DNA of 64,000 bases. Source: JAFLCL01 sp039809495. GTDB lineage: Bacteria > Myxococcota_A > Polyangia > Polyangiales > Sandaracinaceae. Below are positions 1-8,928 of the stretch, in pieces. The notes beneath the pieces were generated by a model. The model ran no database searches and was not told where the DNA came from. It saw only the letters and a program-made list of their open reading frames with translations. Both the position numbers and the translations under genes were made by a program. The DNA lies in assembly GCA_039809495.1 (NCBI GenBank), contig JBDHVC010000001.1, positions 1 to 64,000 of the forward strand, given 5' to 3'. The stretch's first letter is position 1. Every line of letters starts with the position of its first letter.

Positions 1-2
1 TC

Positions 3-302
3 ATGCGCCGACAACAGCAGCCTCATACCCAAAATTCCACGACAATTGCGGAATTCGAAACGAGGGGATCGGTCAGGGGGGTGGAAGCACGGTCGCTGTT
101 CAGCCGAGGCGCGACGTGTGCGGGCGACTCGGGGGCTCCTGTCGTGACGACCGCTGGGCGAGTCGTCGCTGTGGCGTCGTGGCGGACGCCCGGCCCATGC
201 GGCGAGGGAACCTCCGCGTTCACTCGCCTCGATGCACATCAGGCGTGGCTCGACAGAGCCATCACGAGGGCACGAGCCGCCACGCTCGCCGGCGAGCGCT
301 GA
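3..302 (+). CDS. Trypsin-like serine protease, C-terminal part
   Basis: This is the C-terminal end of a chymotrypsin-fold (S1) serine protease. The segment CAGDSGAPV carries the catalytic Ser in the GDSG context with the usual preceding Cys, and it is followed by a short strand (VVAVASW) and a terminal helix (FTRLDAHQAWLDRAI) as in trypsin-like enzymes. The His and Asp of the triad are not in the visible part, so the gene must begin left of the window if it is intact; the first ATG inside the window is probably internal. It may be secreted, but the N-terminus cannot be seen. It ends at a TGA, followed by about 230 bases without a gene before the next lipoprotein. Confidence 0.7.
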   Translation: MRRQQQPHTQNSTTIAEFETRGSVRGVEARSLFSRGATCAGDSGAPVVTTAGRVVAVASWRTPGPCGEGTSAFTRLDAHQAWLDRAITRARAATLAGER

Positions 303-534
303 CGGGCCTCGGCTCTCGCCTGGAGGGTGGTCGACGGCCCCGAGTCGGTACCGCTCGTTCGACGCAGGCGTGCACCTTCGTGCGGATGCGTTCGCGGGGT
401 GTTCATGGAGCGCGCGCGCTTCCTCCTGCGCTGCCGTTCTCGGGTGCCCTTGTGGAGTGGGGCCGACGTTGCGATCCTCCTCGCGCGGCCGCCGCTCGTC
501 GCGGGGCGCGACGATACCGTCCGAGAGGAGCCCC

Positions 535-2082
535 ATGCGCTCGTTCACTCACTCGATAGCCCTCGCGCTCTCCCTCTCGCTCCTCGTCGGTTGCGGCGAT
601 CCCGCGCCGGCGTGCGAGCCCGCGTGCCGCGATGGGTTCCTCTGCGTCGAGGGCGCGTGCGTCTCCGCCTGCAACCCAGCCTGTGGGGCGGGCGAGGTGT
701 GCACCGCGGACGCGCGATGCGTCGCGGAGGTGCCGCGGGACTCGGCGGTCACGCCGATCGACGCCGCCGTGGATCCGAGCGTCGACGCCGCCGTGGATCC
801 GCGTGTCGACGCCGCCGTGGATCCAAGCGCGGACGCTTTCGTCGACCCTCATGTCGACGCTGCATCGGCGGATGATGCGAGCGGGGCGTGGGACGCCGGC
901 GTCGATGCGAGCTCGCCGGTCGCGTGCGGCGCGGGGACCGTCCTTTGCGACGGCGCTTGCCGCGCGCCCGTCAGCCCCGACGTGGGCGTCTGGACGCCGA
1001 CCACGGGCACGTACAGGACGAGCATGTTCGACACGGGAGCGCTCGCCGTCGATCCCTGCACGGGGACGATGGCGATCGCGTACCCGCAGCAGGTGGGCGG
1101 CTCCGCCAACACGGAGATGCAGCTCGTGATCCTCCCGCCCGCGCTCGGCGCCACGCCGATCGGCCCGATCCGGGTGACGACCGCGCCCGGCCCGGCGGCG
1201 AGCCCGGCCATCGCGTTCGCGCGGGATCGCTTCTATGTGTTCTGGTCCGACGCGCGCCACGATCTGGCGCCCGAGACTTGCTCCCGCTGCCTCTCGGAGC
1301 TCTACGTCGCCGCCTATGATTTGGCGGGCACGCAGGTGACGCCCGAGACGCGTCTCACCACGGGCGTCGCGTCGACCACGGTCGCGAACGTCGTCGCGGT
1401 GGCGCACCCCACGAACGGCGAGGCGTTCGTCGGCTGGACGGATAGCGCGAGCAACCAGGTCTCGGCGGGGATCGTCGGCGCGTCGGGCGCGATGCGCGCG
1501 CGCCAGACGGTGAGCGAGGTGACCTCGCCGCGCCGGGCCAATTCCCTGCGCGCGGTGTGGAACGACGGCTTCGCGCTCCTCTACCGCCACGACGAGCCGG
1601 ACGGATCGAGCCCCGACTACCTCCACAGCCGCACCATGCTCGAGGACGGGACGCTCCTCGCGGATCACGATCTGCGCGTGGCGGCGGAGCAGATCGCCTT
1701 CACGTCACGGGGTGAGGCGGGCTACGTGACCGTGACGACGGGAGGCTCGCCGCTCGCCCTGCGGCTCTGGGATCCCGCGTGGACGGCGACGACCACGCTC
1801 CCCGTCTCGTTCGGCACCTTCGACGGAACCCGCGGCCTCGGCTGGGATGGCTCGAGCCTCTACGTCACCGACGTGACCTCCGTCGTCGCGGCGGTTCGGC
1901 TCAACGCGCTCGGCACCGAGACGGGGCGCGTCGTCCTCACGAGCGCCGCCCCGGAGCGGGCCGCGACCCACCTCGGCCTCGAGGTCGTCGGCACGCGGCT
2001 CGTGTTCTTCTGGGTGTACACGACGAGCGCCGGCGGCGCGCATCATCGCGTCCAGGTCATCGACGCGTCGTCCTTCGACTGA
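535..2082 (+). CDS. Cys-rich lipoprotein with Asp/Ala repeat linker
   Basis: Predicted outer-envelope lipoprotein of 515 residues. The ATG was chosen because it is preceded by a strong GAGAGGAG ribosome site and begins a typical signal peptide ending in the lipobox LVGC; the same frame is open further upstream but lacks this. After the lipobox come two short Cys-rich stretches (residues ~22-62) of the kind common in myxobacterial surface proteins, then an Asp/Ala/Val-rich linker built from 24-base repeats, then about 370 residues of beta-rich sequence with repeated strand/turn segments (for example FYVFWSDARH, AFVGWTDS) suggesting a beta-propeller-like fold. No catalytic motif was recognised, so a binding or structural role is only a guess. 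It converges on the HIT gene and shares a hairpin with it. Confidence 0.75.
   Translation: MRSFTHSIALALSLSLLVGCGDPAPACEPACRDGFLCVEGACVSACNPACGAGEVCTADARCVAEVPRDSAVTPIDAAVDPSVDAAVDPRVDAAVDPSADAFVDPHVDAASADDASGAWDAGVDASSPVACGAGTVLCDGACRAPVSPDVGVWTPTTGTYRTSMFDTGALAVDPCTGTMAIAYPQQVGGSANTEMQLVILPPALGATPIGPIRVTTAPGPAASPAIAFARDRFYVFWSDARHDLAPETCSRCLSELYVAAYDLAGTQVTPETRLTTGVASTTVANVVAVAHPTNGEAFVGWTDSASNQVSAGIVGASGAMRARQTVSEVTSPRRANSLRAVWNDGFALLYRHDEPDGSSPDYLHSRTMLEDGTLLADHDLRVAAEQIAFTSRGEAGYVTVTTGGSPLALRLWDPAWTATTTLPVSFGTFDGTRGLGWDGSSLYVTDVTSVVAAVRLNALGTETGRVVLTSAAPERAATHLGLEVVGTRLVFFWVYTTSAGGAHHRVQVIDASSFD
760..855 (+). repeat. 24-base in-frame tandem repeat (linker)
   Basis: Three near-identical units and a fourth degenerate unit of 24 bases encode DAAVDPSV-type octapeptides in the linker of the lipoprotein. 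The unit begins GACGCCGCCGTGGATCC. Because the unit is a multiple of three, gain or loss of copies would change linker length without a frameshift. Confidence 0.85.
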
Positions 2083-2129
2083 CGGCGCCCGCGCCATCGT
2101 CGGAACACGTCGAGCGAGTCGCGCCGTCA
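2080..2129. terminator. Shared hairpin containing both stop codons
   Basis: The arms TGACGGCGC (2080-2088) and GCGCCGTCA (2121-2129) are perfectly complementary over nine bases. The left arm begins with the TGA of the lipoprotein gene and the right arm contains the stop codon of the convergent HIT gene. There is no T-run, so if it terminates transcription it does so without a classical U-tract; it could equally protect 3' ends. Confidence 0.5.
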
Positions 2130-2540
2130 GAGCGCCGCGCGCACCGCCGCGGCGAGCTCTCTGCCCGCGTCGCCGTCGAGGTTTCCGGGGCGCCACCCGA
2201 GGTCGAGGCCGCTCTCGGCGATCTTCGGGATGATGTGGAAGTGCACGTGGAACACGGCCTGGTGCGCGCTCGCGCCGTTGTTCTGGAGGACGTTGTACGC
2301 GCTCGCGCCCGTCACCTTCATCACGGCGCGCGCGATGCGCGGTAGGACGCGGCCGAGGGCCGCGGCTTGCTCGTCCGAGAGCTCGTGGAGGAACGCCTTG
2401 CGCTCTCTCGGGATGACGAGCGTGTGGCCGTGCGAGAGCGGGAAGATGTCGAGGAAGGCGAGGACGTGCTCGTCCTGGTACACCTCGTGGCAGGGGATCT
2501 CGCCGTCGAGGATGCGGTCGAAGATGGTGCGATCGGCCAT
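2127..2540 (-). CDS. HIT family hydrolase
   Basis: A 137-residue histidine-triad protein, the full length of the family. It starts with the typical FDRILDGEIPCHEVYQDE segment, has the QNNGASAHQAV loop, and ends with the active-site string HVHFHIIP, in which the His-x-His-x-His triad carries the nucleophilic middle His. Members cleave or transfer nucleotidyl groups from AMP or GMP conjugates (for example adenosine 5'-phosphoramidates); the substrate here cannot be told from sequence. It is cytosolic. The gene lies 16 bases downstream of the membrane protein on the same strand and is probably cotranscribed with it. Confidence 0.92.
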   Translation of the reverse strand: MADRTIFDRILDGEIPCHEVYQDEHVLAFLDIFPLSHGHTLVIPRERKAFLHELSDEQAAALGRVLPRIARAVMKVTGASAYNVLQNNGASAHQAVFHVHFHIIPKIAESGLDLGWRPGNLDGDAGRELAAAVRAAL

Positions 2541-2556
2541 GGCGTCCGGGGGCGGG

Positions 2557-3783
2557 TCAGTACGGGTTGTCGGTGACGAAGCCGGCGCCGCGGCCGCTCC
2601 GCTGCGCGCGGGGGCGGATCGTCGACGCGGGGCGCTCGGCGCGCGCGGGCTCCGACGCGGCGCTCGGGCGCGTCGGCTCTCGGCGGCGCGTGGAGCTCGG
2701 CGCGGGCGCGAAGGGCGCGATGCCGATCGGCGCGGCGCGCGGCTCCTCCGCGCGCGTCGGACGTCGTCGATCGGTGCTCGCGGGCGCGCCCTCCGCTCGC
2801 TGGGCGGCGCTCGCAGCGATGGGGGCCGGGGTGTCGTCGTGGGATGGCTCGGGCGTCGTCGGAGCGAGCGTCGGCGTCGCGGTCGGAGCCGCCTCGATCG
2901 CCCCGGTGGGCGCGACCGTCGGGGCGTCGATGGGCTCGGGCGTCGCGAGCGTCGTCGGCGCGGCAGGGCTCGGCGTCGTCGGCGCGGCAGGGCTCGGCGT
3001 CGCCGGTGCGATGGCGCTCGGAGGTCGGCTCGGGGTGCTTGGCGTGGTGGCGCTCGTCACGGACGTGAGGGAGGGCGCGTTCGTGCGCGCCGAGGGGACG
3101 TCGTCGGAGCCCTTGCTGAGCGCATAGAGCGCGCTCCCAGAGACGATGAGGAGCGCGACCGCCGCCGCCGCGAGGATGCCCCAGGGCGTCGAGCGCTTCG
3201 GCAGCGCGTCGAACTCGATCGCCGCCGCCGCCATCCGCTGGGTCGCGCCGGCGTCGGCGCGAGGCGCGCTCGCCCGCTTCGGCGCCTCGACGACGGACGC
3301 GGCGATCGGTGCCGAGGCGGTCGGTGCCGAGGCGATCGGTGCCGAGGCGGTCGGTGCCGCGGCGATCGGTGCCGCGGCGATCGGCGCCGAGGCGATCGGA
3401 TCGGGCGTCGCCGCGGAGGGCTCCGCCGACGACGAGGGGGCGGAAGCGAGCGGCTCGGCGGCGCTCGGCGCCAGCTCGCCATCGAGCTTCGGCAGGTCCT
3501 CGAGCGTGCGCTCCGCGGCCTCCCTTCGGACCGCCTCCATCGCCTGGAGCGTCGAGCCATCGACGGTCGTCGTCGACCACCCCTCCTGCGTCGCGCGAGC
3601 GCCGCCCTCGTCGCTCTTCGGCGTCGTGTCCGCGGGAGGCGCCGCGGGCGCCATCGCCGGGTGGGCGGCGGCCGCGGCCTCGCCCTCGGCCATCAGCTCC
3701 CAGAGCGCGAAGACCTTGGAAGCCTCGTTCTCCAGCCGATCGAAGTCGGGTTCCTTCGGGCCTTCGGTGTCGGAAGAGCTCAT
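2557..3783 (-). CDS. Single-pass membrane protein with low-complexity Ala/Pro/Ser linkers
   Basis: A 408-residue protein of unknown function. The start was set at the ATG directly after a GAGGTGA ribosome site. The first ~75 residues are charged and probably cytosolic (an ENEASKVFALWELM helix). A long Ala/Ser/Pro stretch made of short repeats follows, then one transmembrane helix (about WGILAAAAVALLIVSGSALY, residues ~205-225), then a Pro/Thr/Ala-rich and Arg-rich tail ending FVTDNPY. The plan (cytosolic head, one membrane span, extended disordered tail) suggests a protein that reaches across the periplasm, but no domain was recognised. It precedes the HIT gene by 16 bases. The composition makes the reading frame look compelling on both strands, so the call rests on the RBS, the membrane helix and the coherent N-terminus. 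Confidence 0.65.
   Translation of the reverse strand: MSSSDTEGPKEPDFDRLENEASKVFALWELMAEGEAAAAAHPAMAPAAPPADTTPKSDEGGARATQEGWSTTTVDGSTLQAMEAVRREAAERTLEDLPKLDGELAPSAAEPLASAPSSSAEPSAATPDPIASAPIAAAPIAAAPTASAPIASAPTASAPIAASVVEAPKRASAPRADAGATQRMAAAAIEFDALPKRSTPWGILAAAAVALLIVSGSALYALSKGSDDVPSARTNAPSLTSVTSATTPSTPSRPPSAIAPATPSPAAPTTPSPAAPTTLATPEPIDAPTVAPTGAIEAAPTATPTLAPTTPEPSHDDTPAPIAASAAQRAEGAPASTDRRRPTRAEEPRAAPIGIAPFAPAPSSTRRREPTRPSAASEPARAERPASTIRPRAQRSGRGAGFVTDNPY
3304..3393 (-). repeat. 15-base tandem repeat in coding sequence
   Basis: Six tandem 15-base units (consensus on the + strand GATCGGTGCCGAGGC, varying mainly at the first and twelfth bases) encode APTAS/API-type pentapeptides in the cytosolic linker of the membrane protein. 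Copy-number change would be in frame. This is coding low complexity, not a CRISPR: there are no spacers. Confidence 0.85.
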
Positions 3784-3870
3784 GTCACCTCGCGCGAGAG
3801 ATCGAGGAGAGCTTACCACGCGAGGGACCGTCGCTCGCGCGCGCACCTCGGGTCCGCCCGCTCGCGGGGC

Positions 3871-4323
3871 TCAGGGCGTGGAGGTGTCACCTCGCACGAG
3901 GCGATCGTCCCACTCGTCGGCGACCCTGCCGATCGTCTCGAGGAGATCCTCGAATTCCTCGTAATCGAGGCCCTCGATGCGGCGCAGGATGCGGAGGTAG
4001 ACCGTGTCCTCGCCCTCGTCGATCGCGAACGACGCGTCGCCCGTGACGAGGAAGTTCAGCTCGAGCAGGCGCCGGTAGAAGCGCTCGCGCCCCTCGGTCG
4101 GCACCTTCATGATGCGCGACAGGAAGAGCAGGACCCCATGCTCCACGAGCACGTTGATCCCGATGGTCGCCGAGCCGCGTTTGACGTCCGTGAAACCGTC
4201 GCCGTCGAGGGGATCGATCTTCACCGCGACCGACTCGCCGAAGCGGACGATGTAGTCGTCGACCATCTCGATCCCATCGCGGTAGGTCCGTCCGCTCGAA
4301 CCATCTCGAAACGTCTCGCTCAC
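3871..4323 (-). CDS. YbjN / type III secretion chaperone-like fold protein
   Basis: A 150-residue protein with the look of the YbjN/TY3SC superfamily: a central beta-sheet segment (VAVKIDPLDGDGF, SATIGINVLVEHGVLLFLSRIM) followed by a helix with ERFYRRLLELNFLVTGDASFAI, an exposed strand, and a C-terminal helix (YEEFEDLLETIGRVADEWDDRLV). The start is a GTG 8-9 bases after GAGGGAGA. A paralogue with the same order of elements lies at 61628-62065. Family members bind partner proteins, and in type III systems they act as secretion chaperones, but YbjN-type proteins also occur with no secretion system, so function is open. It is divergent from the amidase gene with 87 bases between them. Confidence 0.6.
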   Translation of the reverse strand: MSETFRDGSSGRTYRDGIEMVDDYIVRFGESVAVKIDPLDGDGFTDVKRGSATIGINVLVEHGVLLFLSRIMKVPTEGRERFYRRLLELNFLVTGDASFAIDEGEDTVYLRILRRIEGLDYEEFEDLLETIGRVADEWDDRLVRGDTSTP

Positions 4324-4410
4324 TGTCGCGTCTCCCTCGGTCGACGCGTCGCGGCGACGCGCCACGTCCTCTGCGACGCGAGGCGCACGCCTCGCCCGGT
4401 CGCATCCAGC

Positions 4411-6201
4411 ATGGTAGGGGGCGCCGCGCGACGGGGTCAACGCTCGCGGGCGATCCCGCCTCGGCTCGGTGGCTCGGCCGTGCTCGGGGCCATCGCGCTG
4501 GCCGCATGCCTCGTCGCTTCGGGCTGCGACGTCGGGGCGGACGAGGCGCCTTCGTCGCCCCCCGTGGTCTCGACGCCGCTCGAGCCCTGTGACGGCCTCG
4601 ACCTCGCGAGCGCGTCTGCCGCGACGCTCGCCCGCTGCGAGGCGAGCGCACGTTCGGCGAGCGAGCGCCTCGAGGGCAGCGTCGACGGCGTCCTCGCCTC
4701 GCGCCGTGCGGCCGACCTCGCGATCGCGCTCGCGCGGCGAGGGATCGACCCCGAGCAGGCGCTCGAGCGCGCTCGGGCGGATCTCGAGCGCGCCTCGCGT
4801 CGCCGCGGGCTCGAGGGCGCGTGCGAGGCCGCGCTCGTGCTGGTCGAGCTCGACGCGCGCGATCGAGGCGATCCGAGCGCCGCCTACCTCGAGGCTTATC
4901 GCGTCGTGCGCCGCTTCGAGGCTGCGGCCGACGCGGCCTGCGTCGAGCGCGCGCGGAGGGTGCTCTCGATCCTCGACGCGTTTCGCCCGAGCGGGGCGGT
5001 GCTCGCCGCGATCGACGTCGATCCGGACGGCGACGATCCGTCGGTCGGCCTCGAGGCGGACGCTCCACGCGCGCCCGAGGCCCCCGAGGGCGCGTTCGAG
5101 CGCTGGATCTCGGCGCAGCCCGCCTCGAGCGGCGTCGTGCTCGACGGCGTCGCGGTCTACGGGGGATCGAGCGAGCGCGGGACGGCGCGAGTCGTCCTCT
5201 CGCTCTCGGGGCTCGCGCACTTCGAGACCTCGGAGCTCGCGGCCGACGACGCGCTTCCGCGTCGCTTCGTGGTGTCCCTGCCCGGCGTGGCTCGAAGCGA
5301 GCGCGTCGCGACGCTCACGAGCGTGGGGGCGGGTGGCCTGCTCCGTGTCCGCGTGAGCGATGACGCCGAGGCGGCGCGCGTCAGCTTCGACCTCGAGGGG
5401 GAGGGCGAGGTGACGCTCTTCGTCCTCCCCGCACCTTTTCGCATCATCGTCGACGTGCACGAGGGGCGCGCCGCCGAGCGCCCACGCGTCGGGCGAGGCC
5501 TCTCGACCGTCGTCCTCGATCCGGGCCACGGTGGAGACGACTTCGGCGCTCGGGCGTTCGGGCTCATGGAGCGTGACATCACGCTCGATCTCGCGCTCCG
5601 GGTGCGTGACATCCTGCGCGCGCGTGTGCCCTCGACGCGCGTGATCCTCACGCGCGAAGAGAACCGCTTCGTCTCGCTCGAGCAGCGCACGGCGATGGCG
5701 AACGCGATCGACGCCGACGTCTTCGTCTCCATCCACCTCAACGCCGCGTGGGAGCCCGTCGCGCACGGCGGCGTGACCACCTTCGTCCTCGACGCGTCGG
5801 ACGACCGCCAGATCGTGCGCCTCGCCGCGCGCGAGAACGGCACCTCGGAGGCGGACGTCGGCGAGCTCGAGCGTATCCTCGCCGGGCTCCATCGCGAGGA
5901 GCAGAACGAGGGCTCGCTGGCGCTCGCGCGCGAGCTCCACGCGGCGACGCTGACGGCGGGGCGACGCCTCCTGCCGCGCCTCTACGATCGCGGCGTCCGG
6001 CGCGCGATGTTCCACGTCCTCGTCGGCGCGCGGATGCCGGCCGTCCTCGTCGAGGCGGCGTTCATGACGCGGCCGGAGGAGGCGGAGGCGCTCCGCACCG
6101 ATCGCTACCGCCAGGCGCTCGCGGAGGGGATCGCCGATGGGATCGTCCGCTACGCGCAGGGAGCGGGCGCGAGCGCCGACGTAGCGCCCGAACGGCGTTG
6201 A
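4411..6201 (+). CDS. N-acetylmuramoyl-L-alanine amidase lipoprotein (AMIN + Amidase_3)
   Basis: A 596-residue peptidoglycan amidase that cleaves the MurNAc-L-Ala bond. The ATG begins a long signal sequence ending ASGC, a plausible lipobox, so the protein is probably membrane-anchored in the periplasm. Residues ~60-200 are helical and repeat-like. Residues ~240-350 resemble an AMIN domain, the beta domain that targets AmiC-type enzymes to the division site. The Amidase_3 catalytic domain starts at VVLDPGHGG (residue ~367): the zinc ligands are the His in DPGHGG, the Glu in LMERD and the His in SIHLNA (~440), and the catalytic Glu is in LVEAAF (~547). The ~50-residue insert after SIHLNA may be a regulatory helix like that of AmiB/AmiC. 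The same frame stays open far upstream only as a shadow of genes on the other strand. Confidence 0.9.
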   Translation: MVGGAARRGQRSRAIPPRLGGSAVLGAIALAACLVASGCDVGADEAPSSPPVVSTPLEPCDGLDLASASAATLARCEASARSASERLEGSVDGVLASRRAADLAIALARRGIDPEQALERARADLERASRRRGLEGACEAALVLVELDARDRGDPSAAYLEAYRVVRRFEAAADAACVERARRVLSILDAFRPSGAVLAAIDVDPDGDDPSVGLEADAPRAPEAPEGAFERWISAQPASSGVVLDGVAVYGGSSERGTARVVLSLSGLAHFETSELAADDALPRRFVVSLPGVARSERVATLTSVGAGGLLRVRVSDDAEAARVSFDLEGEGEVTLFVLPAPFRIIVDVHEGRAAERPRVGRGLSTVVLDPGHGGDDFGARAFGLMERDITLDLALRVRDILRARVPSTRVILTREENRFVSLEQRTAMANAIDADVFVSIHLNAAWEPVAHGGVTTFVLDASDDRQIVRLAARENGTSEADVGELERILAGLHREEQNEGSLALARELHAATLTAGRRLLPRLYDRGVRRAMFHVLVGARMPAVLVEAAFMTRPEEAEALRTDRYRQALAEGIADGIVRYAQGAGASADVAPERR

Positions 6202-6217
6202 CGCGGGCGCGCGATGG

Positions 6218-7303
6218 ATGGAACGTCGAGCCGTGCTCGACCACCACGCGCCGGCTCGCCTCCTCCGCTCCTCCTGCCGATCGATCGTCATCGGCTCCTG
6301 CCTCGCGCTCGCCGCGTGCGGCGCGGGCGCCCGAGGCGGCTCCCTCGCGCGGGGCTCGACCGAAGGCCCGTCGGCGCCCGCGGGCGGCGACGAGGTCACG
6401 TTCCCCGACGAGGCCGAGGCGCGCGCCGCGCCGCCTGCGAGCGAGGCGGTGCTCGCCGCCGAGGCGCTGCTCGCGGAGGGGCGACCTCGCGAGGCGGCCG
6501 CGCGGCTCACCGCGATCCTCGCCGAGACGCCACGCGACCTGCGCGCTCACCTCGACCTCGGGCTCGCGCGCGAGATGCAGGACGATCCCGCGGGCGCCGA
6601 GCAGGCGTATCGCGCGGCGCTCGCCGTCGACGCGGAATTCTCGGAGGCGCTCAACAACCTGGGCGCGCTCTTGCGCGATCAGGATCGCGTCGAGGAGGCC
6701 GTGCGGCTGCTCCGCGAGGCGGTGCGCGTGCGCCCCGCGTTCGCGTCCGCCCAGCTCAACCTCGGCCTGGCGCTCGAGGACGCGGGGGACGACGAGGGCG
6801 CCCTGCGCGCGTATCGCGCTGTGATCCGGCTCTCTCCTCGCGAGCCGGTGAGCCGCACGAGCCTCGGCCTGCTCCTGCTCCGACGCGGCCAGCGAGACCA
6901 GGCGCTGATCGAGCTGCGCCGCGCCGCGCCGCTCGCCGAGAGCCGCGCGGATCTCGCCGCGCTCGGGGCCGGGCTGCGCCAGGCGGGTGATCCGGCGATG
7001 GCGCTCCGGGTGCTGCGTCAGGCCGTCGACGCCGAGGAGAGCCCCGCGCCGCCTGGGCTGCGCGCGGAGGTCGCGCTCGCCGAATTCGCCGCAGGGGATC
7101 GCGCCGCGGCCGAGGCGCACCTGCGCGAGCTCTCGGGCAGCTACGCCCCGGCGTTCTACCTCCTCGGCAACGCGCTCGCGGCGCGCGAGGCGTGGCGAGA
7201 GGCCGAGAGCGCCTACACGGAGTATCTGCGTCGGGATCCGAGCGGCGCCCACGCGAGCGACGCGCGCGCTCGCGTCACGTACGTCCGCTCGCGCATGCGC
7301 TGA
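6218..7303 (+). CDS. TPR-repeat lipoprotein
   Basis: A 361-residue lipoprotein with an N-terminal signal ending in the lipobox LAAC. From about residue 80 there are successive tetratricopeptide-like helical pairs: ALLAEGRPREAAARL, ARHLDLGLAREMQDDPAGAEQAY-type, ALNNLGALLRDQDRVEEAV, AQLNLGLALEDAGDDEGALRAY, and again near the C-terminus (AFYLLGNALAAREAWREAESAY). The TPR array should form a protein-binding superhelix in the periplasm. It starts 16 bases after the amidase stop and is probably cotranscribed with it, so it could be a partner in peptidoglycan remodelling; that is inference from context. Confidence 0.8.
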   Translation: MERRAVLDHHAPARLLRSSCRSIVIGSCLALAACGAGARGGSLARGSTEGPSAPAGGDEVTFPDEAEARAAPPASEAVLAAEALLAEGRPREAAARLTAILAETPRDLRAHLDLGLAREMQDDPAGAEQAYRAALAVDAEFSEALNNLGALLRDQDRVEEAVRLLREAVRVRPAFASAQLNLGLALEDAGDDEGALRAYRAVIRLSPREPVSRTSLGLLLLRRGQRDQALIELRRAAPLAESRADLAALGAGLRQAGDPAMALRVLRQAVDAEESPAPPGLRAEVALAEFAAGDRAAAEAHLRELSGSYAPAFYLLGNALAAREAWREAESAYTEYLRRDPSGAHASDARARVTYVRSRMR

Positions 7304-7315
7304 GCGCGCGCCGGA

Positions 7316-8881
7316 TCATCTCGGTCGGATCGTGAATTCGTGCGACGCTGGCGCTCCGCTCGTCGTGAGCGAGAGCACCTGGCGGACGGGGTCGTAGCTC
7401 TCGCTCCAGCTCCCCTCGGGATCGGTCGAGGTGACCTCGAAACCCGAAGGGAAGAAGCGCTCGCTCGGCACGAAGATCTCCGTCGCGCCCGTGACGCCCT
7501 CGCGATCGTCGAAGCGCAGCGTGAAGACGCGCGCGCGGCGATCCCAGGACCAAGACGTGGGCGTCCCCGCGACGCGCTGCGGGTAGACGCGCACGAGCTG
7601 ATCGATGTTGGACTCCTCCGTCTCCGTCGTGGGGTTCCAGAAGCTCCACGAGCCGGGGTCGTAGGCCCAGTAGGCCCACGAGAGCATCTGGCGATCCGCC
7701 ATCTCGAGCACGTCGTCGAGGTAACGCTCGGCGCCCGGGAAGGTGCGATCCATCCCGAATTCGCCCAGCAGAATGGGGTAGTTCGTCGTCCGGCTCTCCT
7801 CGACGCGGGCCGCCTCCCAGCGCGCGACGGCGAGGTCGTCGTCGTCGTAGCGGCTCGTGGCCTCGTACTGCACGGAGTAGAGGTGAGGCGCGTAGACGAT
7901 GCGGGGCTCTCCGACGCGCGGATCGACGAGCTCGGGGAGGTACTGGACCGCGCCGTTGCCCGCGGCGCCGTAGCGCGGCTCGAAGAAGATGTAGGAGTCC
8001 GGATCCACCGCGCGGATGCGATCGATGAGCCGCTGGTAGAAGGGGATGAGCCGCTCGCGGTCGAAGCGGCTCGTCGTCGAGTCGGGGCCGCGAGCCACCC
8101 CCTTCACGATCTCGATCACGTCGACCGCCGAGCCACCGGACGGCTCGTTCATCAGATCGTAGCCGATGAGCGCGGGGTGCCCGCGAAAGCGCGTCGCGAG
8201 CGCGACGAGCACGTCGCCGTAGTGGTCTTGGAGCGCGCGATCGTCGCCCTCGTAGCTGAAGAAGTGATCGAACGACGCCTCGACGGCGGGCTGGAAGTAG
8301 TTGAGGGACCAGAGCTCCTGGAGCGCGAACGGCTTGCCGTCGTCGCGGATCGCCCACTCGGGCGCGCCGTTACAGCAGAAGCGGCGCGCGTAGACGTCCT
8401 GGTGCATGTCGAGCATGACGGTCATGCCGTGCGCCGCGGCCCAGTCGAGGCTCGCCTCGATCCGGTCGAGGTACGCCTCGTCGATCGTGCCCATCGTCGG
8501 CTCGGCCGCCTCCCAGAAGACCAGGTAGCGCGTGAAGTTGAAGCCCCAGCGCTCGACGAAGCGCGACACGTCCTCCTCGTGCCAAGAGGGCGAGAATTCG
8601 GGGTCGCCCTTGGCGGTCCCGTCGTTGAAGCCGTGGAGGATCAGGGCGCGGCCCTGATCGTCGGTGAGGAAGCGTCGCGGCGGGGCGGGTCCCGCGTCGG
8701 TGCTCGCGTCGACGCGCGCGACCGGCCCGGCGTCGGTGCTCGCGGCGTCCGCGACGCCCCACGCGTCCGCCCCGCCCGCGTCGATCCCTGCGTCGGTCGG
8801 GGTGGGCTCGTTCTCCGGGCACCCGCTCGCGAGGAGAGAGACGGCCAGCACCGCCGATGTCGTGAGGAACGGCTTCATCAT
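7316..8881 (-). CDS. Secreted GH5 glycoside hydrolase, endoglycoceramidase-like lipoprotein
   Basis: A 521-residue lipoprotein (signal ending ASGC, then an Asp/Ala linker) carrying a glycoside hydrolase family 5 domain. After the linker come ILHGFND and FNFTRYLVFWEAAEP (early barrel strands) and MTVMLDMHQDVYARRF. The acid/base Glu lies in GYDLMNEPSGG (~residue 246), the segment PHLYSVQYE holds the conserved His/Tyr, and the nucleophile Glu is in YPILLGEFGM (~372). The HQD-Y motif, the long loop around the CCNGAPEWA segment and the C-terminal beta-sandwich (from about residue 430) resemble endoglycoceramidase-type GH5 enzymes, which release the glycan from glycosphingolipids. An alternative is another GH5 exo-acting glucosidase. 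The repeat element lies between this gene and upstream rlmE, which runs the same way. Confidence 0.85.
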   Translation of the reverse strand: MMKPFLTTSAVLAVSLLASGCPENEPTPTDAGIDAGGADAWGVADAASTDAGPVARVDASTDAGPAPPRRFLTDDQGRALILHGFNDGTAKGDPEFSPSWHEEDVSRFVERWGFNFTRYLVFWEAAEPTMGTIDEAYLDRIEASLDWAAAHGMTVMLDMHQDVYARRFCCNGAPEWAIRDDGKPFALQELWSLNYFQPAVEASFDHFFSYEGDDRALQDHYGDVLVALATRFRGHPALIGYDLMNEPSGGSAVDVIEIVKGVARGPDSTTSRFDRERLIPFYQRLIDRIRAVDPDSYIFFEPRYGAAGNGAVQYLPELVDPRVGEPRIVYAPHLYSVQYEATSRYDDDDLAVARWEAARVEESRTTNYPILLGEFGMDRTFPGAERYLDDVLEMADRQMLSWAYWAYDPGSWSFWNPTTETEESNIDQLVRVYPQRVAGTPTSWSWDRRARVFTLRFDDREGVTGATEIFVPSERFFPSGFEVTSTDPEGSWSESYDPVRQVLSLTTSGAPASHEFTIRPR

Positions 8882-8928
8882 CCGAAGCTACTTCGAAGCG
8901 GGCTCGTCTCGCTACGTCTTACGCCGAG

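Noticed and set aside
3304..3393. Possible CRISPR array
   Set aside because: Tandem 15-base units without spacers, in frame within a coding region.
2230..4410. Long open frame on the + strand running into the amidase gene
   Set aside because: It covers the minus-strand HIT and membrane protein genes; Arg/Gly-rich, with no start signal. High GC leaves the antisense frame open. The real amidase begins at 4411.
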